DNA of 64,000 nt, taken from the NCBI RefSeq assembly GCF_001565895.1, contig NZ_LSNE01000007.1, positions 159,938 through 223,937 of the forward strand, read 5' to 3'. Within the stretch, counting starts at the first letter, position 1; every line of letters begins with the position of its first letter. The notes below the pieces were generated by a model. The model made no database searches and was not told where the DNA came from. It saw nothing but the letters and a program-made list of their open reading frames with translations. Made by a program: the position numbers and the translations under genes. Origin of the DNA: Paraglaciecola hydrolytica (GTDB lineage: Bacteria; Pseudomonadota; Gammaproteobacteria; Enterobacterales; Alteromonadaceae). Of this stretch, positions 9,436 to 17,598 are shown piece by piece.

Positions 9436-9666
9436 TTAACGTAGTAGTGCGTTAAGTTGATCAATCACTTCAGCCCACTCAGCGTCCTCTGCTAGGGCTG
9501 AGCGCAAAAACGCCGCCTGTTGTTTAGTCCAGATAGGGGCATTTTCAATTTTTATCTCAGCAGGTAACCCCGCATTTTTTTGTACAAATTCAGTTATTGC
9601 TTCCTGGTCTGCTGACAAACCGAGTTGAGCAAATAGATCGCTTAAAGCCGTATGGTTATGTTCCAT
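9436..9666 (-). CDS. DUF2789 family protein
   Basis: A 76-residue cytoplasmic protein that matches the DUF2789 pattern along its whole length: ALSDLFAQLGLSAD at the start, then APIWTKQQAAFLRSAL and a C-terminal EDAEWAEVIDQLNALLR. The family is small, all-helical and of unknown function. It is convergent with the DUF3192 lipoprotein gene and preceded by GGAGAG. Confidence 0.85.
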   Translation of the reverse strand: MEHNHTALSDLFAQLGLSADQEAITEFVQKNAGLPAEIKIENAPIWTKQQAAFLRSALAEDAEWAEVIDQLNALLR

Positions 9667-9846
9667 TATTCCTCTCCGTTAAGCCCTTTATCCTTGCAAT
9701 GCACGTTTATTGGCTGTACTCATTAGCCGCCGCACAATTCCAATTATTTTGGGCAAAGTTGCAAATATTAATAAAATGTTAATCATACAGTTAACAAGTG
9801 CAAAAGGTTAGGATACAGTGGTAAAAAATCATCATGGATAGTGTAA

Positions 9847-10491
9847 ATGTCGACATCATGTGAGGCTCAAGTGGCTGATATCAGTAATATAAAAGCAATA
9901 TTTTTAACGGCAGAAGATTTAAAAATTGCAGCATCTATTTTGTACCTTGCTTATCATGATGATCCTTTGTTTCTTAATATTTTTGAAGTAGAAAAAGAAG
10001 GTTATGAATCACGTCTACGTTCGGCAATTCGTGAAGAACTGAATGCTTTTTGGCAAACTAAACAACCTATGATTGGCCTGTTTGACAACGATAGGTTATT
10101 AGCTGTTGCCTGTTTAATTGAGCCAAGCACTACGTTGGAGCCAAATCGATTTTGGCACTGGCGTTTGAAAATGCTATTAACTGCAGGGTTTCTTGGTACC
10201 AAACAAATGATTGAAAAAGAATCTGTGGTACGTGAACACATGCCAAGTAGCTATTTTCATATGTTGTCTTTTATTGGTGTGCATCCTGATCAACAACACC
10301 ATGGTTTAGGCCATGTATTAATGAGTGCCATCGACAGCGTAATGTTGGAAGACCCTAAAAGTGAAGGTGTAGGTATGTTTGTTACCTTACCTAAGTGTTT
10401 GTCGTTTTTTGCCGACGGTGATTACCAATTAATTGAAGAGTTACAAGTGGGGCGAATTAAAGGACATATAATGTTCAGGCATAGAAAATGA
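9847..10491 (+). CDS. GNAT-family N-acetyltransferase
   Basis: A 214-residue protein with the acetyl-CoA-binding motif A of the GNAT fold at about 138-158: SFIGVHPDQQHHGLGHVLMSA, in which Q-x-x-G-x-G/A holds the pyrophosphate. Upstream strands (PMIGLFDNDRLLAVACLIEP) and the last segment MFVTLPKCLSFFADGDYQLIEEL fit the family, which acetylates small molecules or protein amines. The substrate cannot be told from sequence. It is the last gene before the CsrB RNA, with about 240 bp between. Confidence 0.82.
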   Translation: MSTSCEAQVADISNIKAIFLTAEDLKIAASILYLAYHDDPLFLNIFEVEKEGYESRLRSAIREELNAFWQTKQPMIGLFDNDRLLAVACLIEPSTTLEPNRFWHWRLKMLLTAGFLGTKQMIEKESVVREHMPSSYFHMLSFIGVHPDQQHHGLGHVLMSAIDSVMLEDPKSEGVGMFVTLPKCLSFFADGDYQLIEELQVGRIKGHIMFRHRK

Positions 10492-10545
10492 GGTTGTCAC
10501 AACATTTTTCCTTATATCTTCAACTAGGTGATTACCTATCAGCTG

Positions 10546-10563
10546 TGTAAGAGATCTCGTACA
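10546..10563. promoter_or_regulatory. GacA/UvrY-type binding box upstream of csrB
   Basis: TGTAAG-N6-CGTACA matches the GacA/UvrY/SirA consensus TGTAAG-N6-CTTACA at 11 of 12 fixed positions. It is centred about 175 bp before the proposed RNA start, similar to the far-upstream activator site known for enteric csrB. A BarA-UvrY (GacS-GacA) input is therefore inferred. Confidence 0.75.
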
Positions 10564-10567
10564 TAGC

Positions 10568-10585
10568 TGTAAGTAAATGCGTAAA
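10568..10585. promoter_or_regulatory. second, weaker GacA/UvrY-like box
   Basis: TGTAAG followed after six bases by CGTAAA keeps the left half fully and the right half at four of six positions. A further inverted half (CTTACG) follows at 10589-10594. Together with the first box it may form a cluster of response-regulator sites. Confidence 0.45.
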
Positions 10586-10718
10586 AAACTTACGTTATCT
10601 GCTTAGTGTTTAAATTAACTTATTGTTTTTTATTGATTTAATTTTTGATCCTATCCTTGCTTACCCTTTTTCCTCGTATAGATAATTTTGCCTCTCTAGT
10701 AAACTTAGCTGATTGATT

Positions 10719-10724
10719 TATAGT
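10719..10724 (+). promoter_or_regulatory. candidate -10 element of csrB
   Basis: TATAGT lies seven bases before the proposed first base (GTCACAAGG at 10731, much like the GTCGACAGG start of E. coli csrB). No good -35 is seen at 16-18 bp, which fits a promoter dependent on an activator. Confidence 0.55.
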
Positions 10725-10730
10725 TAACCC

Positions 10731-11133
10731 GTCACAAGGACACACGATGAGTCAGGAAGACACAGGGATGAACTAGGACAACTTCGGGATTGAAGTCACA
10801 GGTAAAGGGTTTACCTAAAAAGGAATTAAAAAAGGATAGGTTGGATGCCTAGTCTATTCGGAGAATAGATAAAGGATTGGATAACAGGGATGCTAGCTTA
10901 TTAGGCTATAAGCAAGGGATAGTGGACTCACCTAGGATGGTGCCTCGTTAAGGATGAACGAGATGAAAGGACAAAGGACACGCTGGATTAGCGCCTCATT
11001 AGGAAAGTGAGAACGAGGGAAAGGGCGTAATAAGGATATTGTCAGGATAGATTTTGCAATGGATAGCAGAGACGGATTCTCAAAATTCAACAAACAGGCG
11101 CATTTTGAATAGACTTCAGAGTGCGCCTTTTTT
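10731..11133 (+). ncRNA. csrB: CsrB-type CsrA-sequestering small RNA
   Basis: About 400 nt of non-coding sequence carries 25 GGA triplets, most within AGGA or GGGA, spaced every 10-25 bases. Many sit in small hairpin loops, for example CTATTC-GGA-GAATAG at 10854-10868, CACC-TAGGAT-GGTG at 10929-10942, CTCGTT-AAGGATG-AACGAG around 10944-10962, and GAGA-CGGAT-TCTC. This is the architecture of CsrB/RsmB RNAs, which titrate the translational regulator CsrA. It ends in a terminator hairpin with six Ts. The location between the syd and yqcC neighbourhoods matches the csrB locus of E. coli, here widened by several inserted genes. The 5' end is inferred from the -10 box and similarity to enteric csrB. 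Confidence 0.94.
11097..11133 (+). terminator. intrinsic terminator of csrB
   Basis: GGCGCA and TGCGCC form a stem around a loop of about 19 bases, followed by six Ts at 11128-11133. It closes the GGA-rich RNA. Confidence 0.88.
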
Positions 11134-11309
11134 GTTTGCTTTCATTAAGCGCCCCCTAAATACCTGCACTTTTGATAATATTTAAATACATTCAATATCT
11201 TAGCCATTAATTCTGTTTTACTCCTCGTCTTTTAATCAGCTAAACTGCATAGATGTTTTGCCAAGTATAAATTTCAGTTGGGGCGATTGCTTGTCTCACA
11301 AAGGGGCTA

Positions 11310-12182
11310 ATGACAATGTTTAAACATGCTGTAGTGTTGATAGAAGATAAACATCAAAATATGGCAGCACTCAAACGTGCACTGACTTGTTTGGGACAAG
11401 AACTGAACAAGCTGACGGTTTATCGCCAGAGCAAGATTGAAAAATCAACCAGTACACAAAATCGAGATGAGTGGCAAGAGCAACAGTCAAGTGCAATTCG
11501 AGAGTGTTTTGCAGGGTTTAATTATGATATTGAGTTAAGCATTGTTTTCAATCTGAATGGTTTTGATACTCAAGAATTTGGTCGCTTTCTTGAAGCCAAC
11601 CAATGTGATGTTATTTTAAAATCCAATACCGAACATAAATTTCTCAATGGCATTTTTCGTGGCAAAACTGAACGTTATTTTGTCACTGACTGTCCTTGCC
11701 CCGTATGGATAGTCAAACCAAGGCTCTGGGATGAAGACATTGAGGTATTATGTTGTCTAGATATTGATGATAAAAGTGAAATTAATCATAAGCTTAATGT
11801 GGATATACTCGCAAGTGGCGATCAGCTGGCGAGGATTTTATCTGGGCAATTGCACGTGATTGATTGTTTCTTTGGCGAAGTATGTTCGATGTCATTTGAA
11901 GTTGAAAAGTCTGGTCAATTTAAACGAACCACCAGTGTGCAAGGCCAACATCAAGAACTGATTCAATCATATCTGGCTGGTTTGACCTTATCTGAGCACT
12001 CTTTGCATATAGTGTCGGGTACCCCTGATTTTGCTATTCCTGATGCTGCAGCGCGTTTAAATGCAGAGTTAGTGGTGATTGGTAACAATGCTGATCATGG
12101 CATTATGGATCGCTTGTTTGGTGATACCGCGGCGAACCTTGTCAGTAATATGGTATGTGATGTATTGGTGATCAAGCCCTAA
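11310..12182 (+). CDS. universal stress protein, tandem-domain UspE-like
   Basis: A 290-residue cytoplasmic protein with two USP-type Rossmann-like domains. Domain 1 ends in CPCPVWIVKP near residue 133, and domain 2 ends in VVIGNNADHGIMDRLFGDTAANLVSNMVCDVLVIKP, where the G-x2-G-x9-G(S/T) nucleotide-loop style of the family is partly kept. Length and two-domain plan are like E. coli UspE (316 residues). The role is stress adaptation; partners are not evident. The ATG at 11310 gives MTMFKHAVVL; the second ATG two codons later is equally possible. It lies directly downstream of csrB. Confidence 0.82.
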   Translation: MTMFKHAVVLIEDKHQNMAALKRALTCLGQELNKLTVYRQSKIEKSTSTQNRDEWQEQQSSAIRECFAGFNYDIELSIVFNLNGFDTQEFGRFLEANQCDVILKSNTEHKFLNGIFRGKTERYFVTDCPCPVWIVKPRLWDEDIEVLCCLDIDDKSEINHKLNVDILASGDQLARILSGQLHVIDCFFGEVCSMSFEVEKSGQFKRTTSVQGQHQELIQSYLAGLTLSEHSLHIVSGTPDFAIPDAAARLNAELVVIGNNADHGIMDRLFGDTAANLVSNMVCDVLVIKP

Positions 12183-12189
12183 CAATTTG

Positions 12190-12216
12190 AGCGGGCGGGC
12201 GTTTTACCTGCCCGCT
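12190..12216. terminator. GC-rich hairpin between convergent genes
   Basis: AGCGGGCGGG pairs with CCTGCCCGCT (10 bp, one G-U pair) around a loop of about seven bases, between the stop codons of the USP and DUF3301 genes. No long U-tract follows, so termination strength is uncertain. Confidence 0.5.
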
Positions 12217-12222
12217 AGAATA

Positions 12223-12528
12223 TTAATGTACTCGATATGCAGGAGTATAAAGATCGAGTATTTTTGAACCTACCATGCTTAATACTCCGCTATAACTATC
12301 TTCACCATTACCTGAAAATTCGAAAGTAAACTCACAATGTATGTCTAGTTTTCCACGATAACTGCCAAGCTTGGTTTTGCTGCGAGCGACACTCAATAAT
12401 TGTAAGTTTTGTCTTTCACAGTAGTCAGTCAAATGGCTGTTGGCAATTTCTGCCATGGAACGAAAACGCCAAAAAAGGACTGAGGTGATGACAATAATCA
12501 GCAGCACTATTAGATCAAATAAATTCAT
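12223..12528 (-). CDS. DUF3301 membrane-anchored protein
   Basis: A 101-residue protein with one N-terminal transmembrane helix (about 3-21, LFDLIVLLIIVITSVLFW) and the DUF3301 core: YCERQNLQLLSVARSKTK followed by a beta-rich segment with HCEFTFEFSGNGEDSYSG and DLYTPAYRVH. The function is unknown. Its ATG overlaps the TGA of the upstream DUF3549 gene (ATGA), so the pair is probably translationally coupled. This pair next to yqcC-truC-yqcA is a recurring arrangement in related gammaproteobacteria. Confidence 0.88.
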   Translation of the reverse strand: MNLFDLIVLLIIVITSVLFWRFRSMAEIANSHLTDYCERQNLQLLSVARSKTKLGSYRGKLDIHCEFTFEFSGNGEDSYSGVLSMVGSKILDLYTPAYRVH

Positions 12529-13544
12529 AGGTTTTGGCTCGCAAACAGGTGTTCAATGGCAATGGTTAGGCTAAGTGGTTTATCTGGGCAACGTAAGAGC
12601 TTCAGCATTTGATCTCTGGTGTCGGGTATTAGCACGAGGTCTCGAAATAATGCGACAAACAAGCCACTACCACTCTCAGCCAATTTATGCATAAAGTCCC
12701 GCATTAAGTTAAGTTTATCTAAACGTTGCCAATGACGTGCGGCGAGTAAAATCAGCACATCTTGGCTGAGCCAATCTTCTTGTTCTAACAACTGTTGAAT
12801 AAAGCTATTTAGCAGAGATTGTTCATTACTTTGGCTCAGGGCTCTTAGTAGAGCGAGCAACCTTTCTTGTGTGGTTGCACCGTTGTGCCACCAATCTAGT
12901 AGCATGTTGCTGCATTTTGTAGTGATGCAGTGGTTTTCAAAAGACTGACAAAAAGCGAGCTGTACTTCAGGCGAAAAATATTGAAACTGCGCGATTAATG
13001 TATCTTCTAGTTGCTCTTGCTGGATATATGCAACGAGGTCAGCGATGCCTTGTATAGACAGATTTTGCCACTCAACAACTTGTGGGTTTTTCACATATTG
13101 TGCGGCTAATGCATAGTATTGAGAAGGAGGTAAAACCAGTGACAGTCGACTCAAGCTATTAAAATCCGCTCTTTGTTGTTGAGCTGGCACAAAAGTATAG
13201 GGATTTTCAGGTAATTGATTATTGGCGTTTTTATCGAGTTGTTGGCCTAAGGCATCAACAACAATTTGTAAAAACTGCTGGCGAGCGGCATTGAGCACCA
13301 AACCTTGTTCGTCTAAAGGTAATTTAATAAACCAAATATAGTGCTCTTTTGCCTCTGTAGGATTGAAAAAAATAATACCGAACCAAGCATGTTGTGCCCG
13401 AGGAAAATGTGCGGGAATATTGCCAAGTTCAATATCTAAAAATAATTGGCTGGTAATGGGACGAATAGCTCTACCCATATCAAAAATACGATAGTTTGTG
13501 CCTGCGTGCAGCAGAAATTCGCTGATGGAATTAATCTGACTCAT
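12525..13544 (-). CDS. DUF3549 family protein
   Basis: A 339-residue cytoplasmic protein of the DUF3549 family, beginning MSQINSISEFLLHAGTNYRIFDMGRAI, the usual family start. The middle has a beta-rich part with WFGIIFFNP and HYIWFIKLPLDEQGL, and the C-terminal half is helical with repeat-like segments. The function is unknown. I use the ATG at 13544 because AAGGA lies five bases before it; a frame with 13 more residues exists but lacks support. It overlaps the DUF3301 gene by four bases. Confidence 0.87.
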   Translation of the reverse strand: MSQINSISEFLLHAGTNYRIFDMGRAIRPITSQLFLDIELGNIPAHFPRAQHAWFGIIFFNPTEAKEHYIWFIKLPLDEQGLVLNAARQQFLQIVVDALGQQLDKNANNQLPENPYTFVPAQQQRADFNSLSRLSLVLPPSQYYALAAQYVKNPQVVEWQNLSIQGIADLVAYIQQEQLEDTLIAQFQYFSPEVQLAFCQSFENHCITTKCSNMLLDWWHNGATTQERLLALLRALSQSNEQSLLNSFIQQLLEQEDWLSQDVLILLAARHWQRLDKLNLMRDFMHKLAESGSGLFVALFRDLVLIPDTRDQMLKLLRCPDKPLSLTIAIEHLFASQNL

Positions 13545-13635
13545 GTTATCCTTGGCGCTTTTGTGTAGCGCATTGTAGCTCACTTAGGGCTGGACTAATT
13601 TGCATGTTCAGGCCTAATAACAAAGAAGCGGGATC

Positions 13636-13956
13636 ATGCCACGTAGTCAAAGAGAAGTCGAAACACAGTTGCAAAAATTAGCAACTGCTATGGGTGAGCT
13701 TGCATTGTGGTCAGAAAGTATTCCTACAGAGCAAGCGATGTTAAGTAACGCTCCTTTTGCCTGTGATAGCATGGCATTTGAGAAATGGTTACAATTTATT
13801 TTTATCCCTAAACTGAACAAGTGCATGCAACTTAAACAACCTTTGCCCAACCAAATGGGGCTTTATGCTATGGGCGAGCAATGTTTTAGCGAGCTCAAAC
13901 AACGGCAGTTGATTTTGCCCATACTTCGCCAGATAGACCAACTTTTTGCAGAATAA
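13636..13956 (+). CDS. yqcC: YqcC-family protein
   Basis: A 106-residue helical protein of the YqcC (DUF446) family, function unknown. Conserved blocks are the start REVETQLQKLATAMGELALW, the middle MAFEKWLQFIFIPKLNKCM and the end FSELKQRQLILPILRQIDQLF. It is the first gene of a yqcC-truC-yqcA operon, the same trio as in E. coli. The next gene's TTG start overlaps its 3' end. Confidence 0.9.
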   Translation: MPRSQREVETQLQKLATAMGELALWSESIPTEQAMLSNAPFACDSMAFEKWLQFIFIPKLNKCMQLKQPLPNQMGLYAMGEQCFSELKQRQLILPILRQIDQLFAE

Positions 13957-14704
13957 GCCTTTGAATTTAAATATTATTTATCAAGACGACTATTTAGTCG
14001 CAATAGACAAACCTGCGGGTTTATTAGTGCATCGTAGCATGTTGGATAAACACGAAACTCAATTTGCTTTGCAGTTGGTACGTGATCAGATTAATCAACA
14101 CGTATTTCCGGTGCATCGTTTGGATCGGCCTACCTCTGGGGTATTGGTTTTTGCTTTAAGTCCTGAGATCGCCCGATTACTCGGGGAGCAATTTAGCGCT
14201 CAGCAAATTTATAAACGTTATATTGCGATTGTGCGCGGACATGCGCCAGAACAGGGTGATATCGATTATGCACTCAAAGAGCAGCTTGATAAAATTGCCG
14301 ATAAAAACGCGAAACAAGATAAAGAACCACAAACAGCGTTTACCTCATATCGTAGATTACAGACTTTTGAGCTGCCCTTTGCGGTGAGTCGTTATCCTTC
14401 AGCTCGATATTCTTTGATGGCACTTGAGCCCCAATCGGGGCGTAAACATCAATTGCGCCGACATATGGGGCATATTAATCATCCCATCGTTGGGGATACT
14501 ACCCACGGTGATGGCAAACATAATCAATTTTTAAAACAACAGTATGGGTTTTCAGGGCTAGCATTGACCTGTCAGACAATGGAGATAATGCACCCTATCA
14601 CCTTTCAACAACTCAGCTTTAATTGTGCACCTGCAGCCCATATAACCGAGTTGTTGGCTCATTGGGACTTAAGTGGTGAGTTGTTAACACAAACGATTTC
14701 TTAA
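13946..14704 (+). CDS. truC: tRNA pseudouridine(65) synthase
   Basis: Converts U65 in the acceptor stem of certain tRNAs to pseudouridine. The RluA-type fold is shown by the catalytic-Asp motif HRLDRPTSGV (about 55-64) and the later GRKHQLRRHMGHINHPIVGD. The N-terminal IIYQDDYLVAIDKPAGLLVHRS matches E. coli TruC closely. The start is uncertain: TTG at 13946 overlaps yqcC, another TTG lies at 13961, and neither has a strong ribosome site, which suggests coupling to yqcC translation. yqcA follows 25 bases on. Confidence 0.93.
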   Translation: MQNKPLNLNIIYQDDYLVAIDKPAGLLVHRSMLDKHETQFALQLVRDQINQHVFPVHRLDRPTSGVLVFALSPEIARLLGEQFSAQQIYKRYIAIVRGHAPEQGDIDYALKEQLDKIADKNAKQDKEPQTAFTSYRRLQTFELPFAVSRYPSARYSLMALEPQSGRKHQLRRHMGHINHPIVGDTTHGDGKHNQFLKQQYGFSGLALTCQTMEIMHPITFQQLSFNCAPAAHITELLAHWDLSGELLTQTIS

Positions 14705-14729
14705 TTAAATACAGAGGAAAAACTAGGCA

Positions 14730-15176
14730 ATGAGTAAAATTGGGATATTTGTTGGGAGTGTTTACGGTAACGCTCAAAATGTGGCGGAAGATGTGCAAAC
14801 TATGTTAGCTGCCAATGGCTTAGACGCGGACATTTATAAAGATCCGAGTGTGGCAGATTTTCAAGCAGCAAGTAGTGTGATTGTGATTAGTTCAACCACC
14901 GGGCAAGGTGACGTTCCGCCCAATTTAGAGTTTTTTATCGAAGACTTACGCTCAGCATTCCCATTAATGGCAAACAAACCTTTTGCCGTTGCGGGCTTGG
15001 GTGACAGTAGTTATCACGACAGTTTTTGTGGTGCAGGCAGGCAAATATTTGAGTTGCTTATAGAATTACAGGGTAAGCCAATTGCGGATTTGTTAGAAGT
15101 TGATGCTTGTGAAACTTTAGAGCCAGAAGTTGAAGTGGTAAATTGGCTAAAAAGTTTGTTAAGTCACTTAAGTTAA
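14730..15176 (+). CDS. yqcA: flavodoxin YqcA
   Basis: A 148-residue FMN-binding flavodoxin of the MioC/YqcA group (E. coli YqcA 149). The phosphate-binding P-loop is VGSVYGNAQNVAED (residues 8-21), followed by STTGQGDVPPN around the flavin and GLGDSSYHDSFCGAG near 89-103. It probably serves as an electron carrier; the link to TruC is only by conserved operon order. A GAGGA ribosome site precedes the ATG. Confidence 0.92.
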   Translation: MSKIGIFVGSVYGNAQNVAEDVQTMLAANGLDADIYKDPSVADFQAASSVIVISSTTGQGDVPPNLEFFIEDLRSAFPLMANKPFAVAGLGDSSYHDSFCGAGRQIFELLIELQGKPIADLLEVDACETLEPEVEVVNWLKSLLSHLS

Positions 15177-15286
15177 AACGATATCCAAAATACCTCATAT
15201 CATTGGAATTACCCGCGGCAGCATATGAATGAGTGCAAACAGCAAAGGTGTAGTTTCAAGGATGAGGGGGATAAATTACGCAAACT

Positions 15287-15313
15287 AAAAAAGCGCCTGA
15301 AGGCGCTTTTTTT
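15287..15313. terminator. rpsT terminator, also facing yqcA
   Basis: AAAAAAGCGCCT-GA-AGGCGCTTTTTTT is a symmetric GC-stem hairpin with an A-run on one side and a T-run on the other, so it can stop both rpsT (minus) and the yqcC-truC-yqcA operon (plus). Confidence 0.92.
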
Positions 15314-15330
15314 ATAATCCAATGCAAAAA

Positions 15331-15594
15331 TTAAGCTAGTGCTTTGATTTGTGCAGACAAACGGCTCTTATGACGAGCAGCTTTGTTTTTGTGGATCAAA
15401 CCTTTAGTGGCCATACGGTCAAGAATAGGTGTTGCGGCAGCAAAAGCAGCTTGTGCAGCTTCTTTGTTACCTGTTGCAATCGCAGCGATTACTTTTTTCA
15501 AAGATGTACGTGTCATAGAACGACGGCTAGCGTTATGCTGGCGACGCTTTTCCGAAGTAATAGCACGTTTCTTAGCAGACTTGATGTTAGCCAA
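15331..15594 (-). CDS. rpsT: 30S ribosomal protein S20
   Basis: An 87-residue basic, helical primary-binding protein of the small subunit. The sequence begins [25 protein letters not shown] and ends [12 protein letters not shown], typical of S20. The start codon is TTG with GGGAG upstream; E. coli rpsT also uses UUG, which there takes part in autogenous control of translation. Its promoter and terminator are both clear. The gene is divergent from murJ. Confidence 0.98.
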   Translation of the reverse strand: MANIKSAKKRAITSEKRRQHNASRRSMTRTSLKKVIAAIATGNKEAAQAAFAAATPILDRMATKGLIHKNKAARHKSRLSAQIKALA

Positions 15595-15637
15595 GTTGTA
15601 ACTCCCAAAAAATACTAGTCAAAATTCAAGGGTGCGG

Positions 15638-15666
15638 ATTATCCAGATAGCAAGGCCCTATGTCAA
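15638..15666 (-). promoter_or_regulatory. sigma-70 promoter of rpsT
   Basis: On the minus strand a perfect -35 TTGACA (15666-15661), a 17-bp spacer and a -10 GATAAT (15643-15638) lie about 45 bp before the rpsT start codon. Confidence 0.85.
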
Positions 15667-15848
15667 ATGGTTTTGCGGGTTTTATAAGCAAAGTTTGAGT
15701 CTTTTAACGAATCATTTAATTAGCTCCACTGGTTTGCAGGCCAATTGTGGGCTTGGTTTTTTCCATATTTAGAATAAGTTACTAATTAATAGACTGTTTG
15801 GGGCCGCTTCACGCATAATAACGGCTTTTGTGTAAGCGGGTGTATTAG

Positions 15849-17408
15849 GTGTCGGGGAAATTACTTAAGTCCGGTGTGATAGTCAGTATTATGACTTTTA
15901 TTTCCCGCATTCTGGGTTTAGTGCGAGATGCCGTGGTAGCGAATTTATTGGGCGCTGGAGCCAATGCTGATATTTTTCTTTTAGCTAATAAAATTCCTAA
16001 CTTTTTACGCCGTTTGTTTGTTGAAGGCGCTTTTTCTCAAGCCTTTATACCGGTTCTGACCGATGTCAAAAATGCCGGTGATGAGGAGCATTTAAGACAA
16101 TTTATTGGCAAAATTTCCGGCACTCTTGGTGTCATTGTAACAATAGTCGCCTTAATTGGTGTTATTGCTTCACCCATACTCGCGGCCTTATTTGCCTCAG
16201 GTTGGTTTGTTGAATATCTCAACGACAGGCCTGACGGGCTCAAATATGAACTCGCATCAATGATGCTAAAAATTACTTTTCCTTACTTATTATTTATTTC
16301 ATTAGCCGGTTTGGCGGGGGCGATACTTAATACCCTCAACAAATTTGGTGCCGCGGCTTTTACGCCAGTACTGCTCAATATTAGTATAATTAGTTGTGCT
16401 ATTTATCTATCTGATCAGTTTTCAGAGCCTGCTTTTGCGCTCGCTTGGGGCGTGTTTATTGGAGGATTAACCCAATTATTGTTTTTAGTTCCGTTTCTGA
16501 TTAAGGCTGGTGTATTAGTGCGACCTAGATGGGGATGGTCAGATCCGGATATCAAAAAAGTCAGAACTTTAATGATCCCAGCTTTGTTTGGGGTATCAGT
16601 AGGGCAACTTAACTTATTGCTCGATACCATGATTGCCAGCTTTTTAGGCACTGGCGCTATTGCTTGGTTGTATTATTCAGACCGATTATTAGAGTTTCCC
16701 CTTGGTTTATTTGGTATTGCCATAGCGACGGTTATTTTACCCACCTTATCACGCAATCATGTCGCTAAAGACGATCAAGCCTTTCAAGCGAATATCGATT
16801 GGGCGGTTAAAATGGTTTGTGTATTAGGTATTCCAGCCGCAACGGGGTTATTTGTGCTTGCCGAACCTATGTTGTTGACCATCTTCCAGCGAGGTGAGTT
16901 TAGCCCGCTAGATGCCAGTAAATCTGCAGCGAGTTTGATGGCTTACTCCTTTGGGCTTCTGAGTTTTATGCTGGTTAAAGTGCTCGCTCCGGGCTTTTAT
17001 TCACGCCAAGATACCAAAACACCGGTTAAATTTGGCATCTGGTGTATGGCCGCCAACATGCTGTTTAATCTTATCTTAGTATGGCCTTATGACTATGTCG
17101 GCTTGGCGATGGCAACCTCGATTTCAGCAACCATGAACGCGGGTTTATTGTACTGGGCCTTGCACAAACGTGGTGTGTATATCGCTAGTCAGAAAACCAT
17201 AATATTGCTGGCTAAAATTGTTATAGCGTCGGTGTTGATGGCTTGTAGTGTTATTTATCTCAGTCCTTCAACTGCTGAGTGGGTGCAGTTTGTTTTACTA
17301 AATAAAATCTATCAATTATTGCTGCTTATCACCGCTGGTTTTAGCGTGTTTTTACTTGCTTTATTGTTGATGGGAGTGCGTAAACAGTGTTTCAGCACCC
17401 AGCGCTAA
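15849..17408 (+). CDS. murJ: lipid II flippase MurJ
   Basis: A polytopic inner-membrane protein (519 residues, about 14 helices) of the MOP exporter superfamily that moves lipid II to the periplasmic face for peptidoglycan synthesis. It begins SGKLLKSGVIVSIMTFISRILGLVRDAVVANLLG, the usual MurJ start with conserved Arg residues in helix 1, and has NKIPNFLRRLFVEGAFSQAFIPV (residues 38-60). The start codon is GTG. It lies between rpsT and ribF, as in many Alteromonadales. Confidence 0.96.
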   Translation: MSGKLLKSGVIVSIMTFISRILGLVRDAVVANLLGAGANADIFLLANKIPNFLRRLFVEGAFSQAFIPVLTDVKNAGDEEHLRQFIGKISGTLGVIVTIVALIGVIASPILAALFASGWFVEYLNDRPDGLKYELASMMLKITFPYLLFISLAGLAGAILNTLNKFGAAAFTPVLLNISIISCAIYLSDQFSEPAFALAWGVFIGGLTQLLFLVPFLIKAGVLVRPRWGWSDPDIKKVRTLMIPALFGVSVGQLNLLLDTMIASFLGTGAIAWLYYSDRLLEFPLGLFGIAIATVILPTLSRNHVAKDDQAFQANIDWAVKMVCVLGIPAATGLFVLAEPMLLTIFQRGEFSPLDASKSAASLMAYSFGLLSFMLVKVLAPGFYSRQDTKTPVKFGIWCMAANMLFNLILVWPYDYVGLAMATSISATMNAGLLYWALHKRGVYIASQKTIILLAKIVIASVLMACSVIYLSPSTAEWVQFVLLNKIYQLLLLITAGFSVFLLALLLMGVRKQCFSTQR

Positions 17409-17598
17409 GGTTGTTGTGCTGGCTAATAAAACAATATGTCGCAGCTAACTACTTTCAATCATGGCGCAGTTCGATATAATCCGCGCCTTTGAAACAATGC
17501 TATGCCATATTATTTGGGTACATTGGATTTCTCTGGCAAGAGACCATTGTACAGCTAGTTACCGCTAGTACTTACGAAACACAATAACGAGATATTAG

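Noticed and set aside
10492-11309. A missed protein gene in the gap after the GNAT gene
   Set aside because: Stops occur in all frames, and the regular GGA motifs in hairpin loops with a terminator explain the region as a CsrB RNA.
15349-15618. Plus-strand frames across rpsT
   Set aside because: They overlap the ribosomal protein gene in full, with Cys- and Ser-rich translations typical of a shadow.
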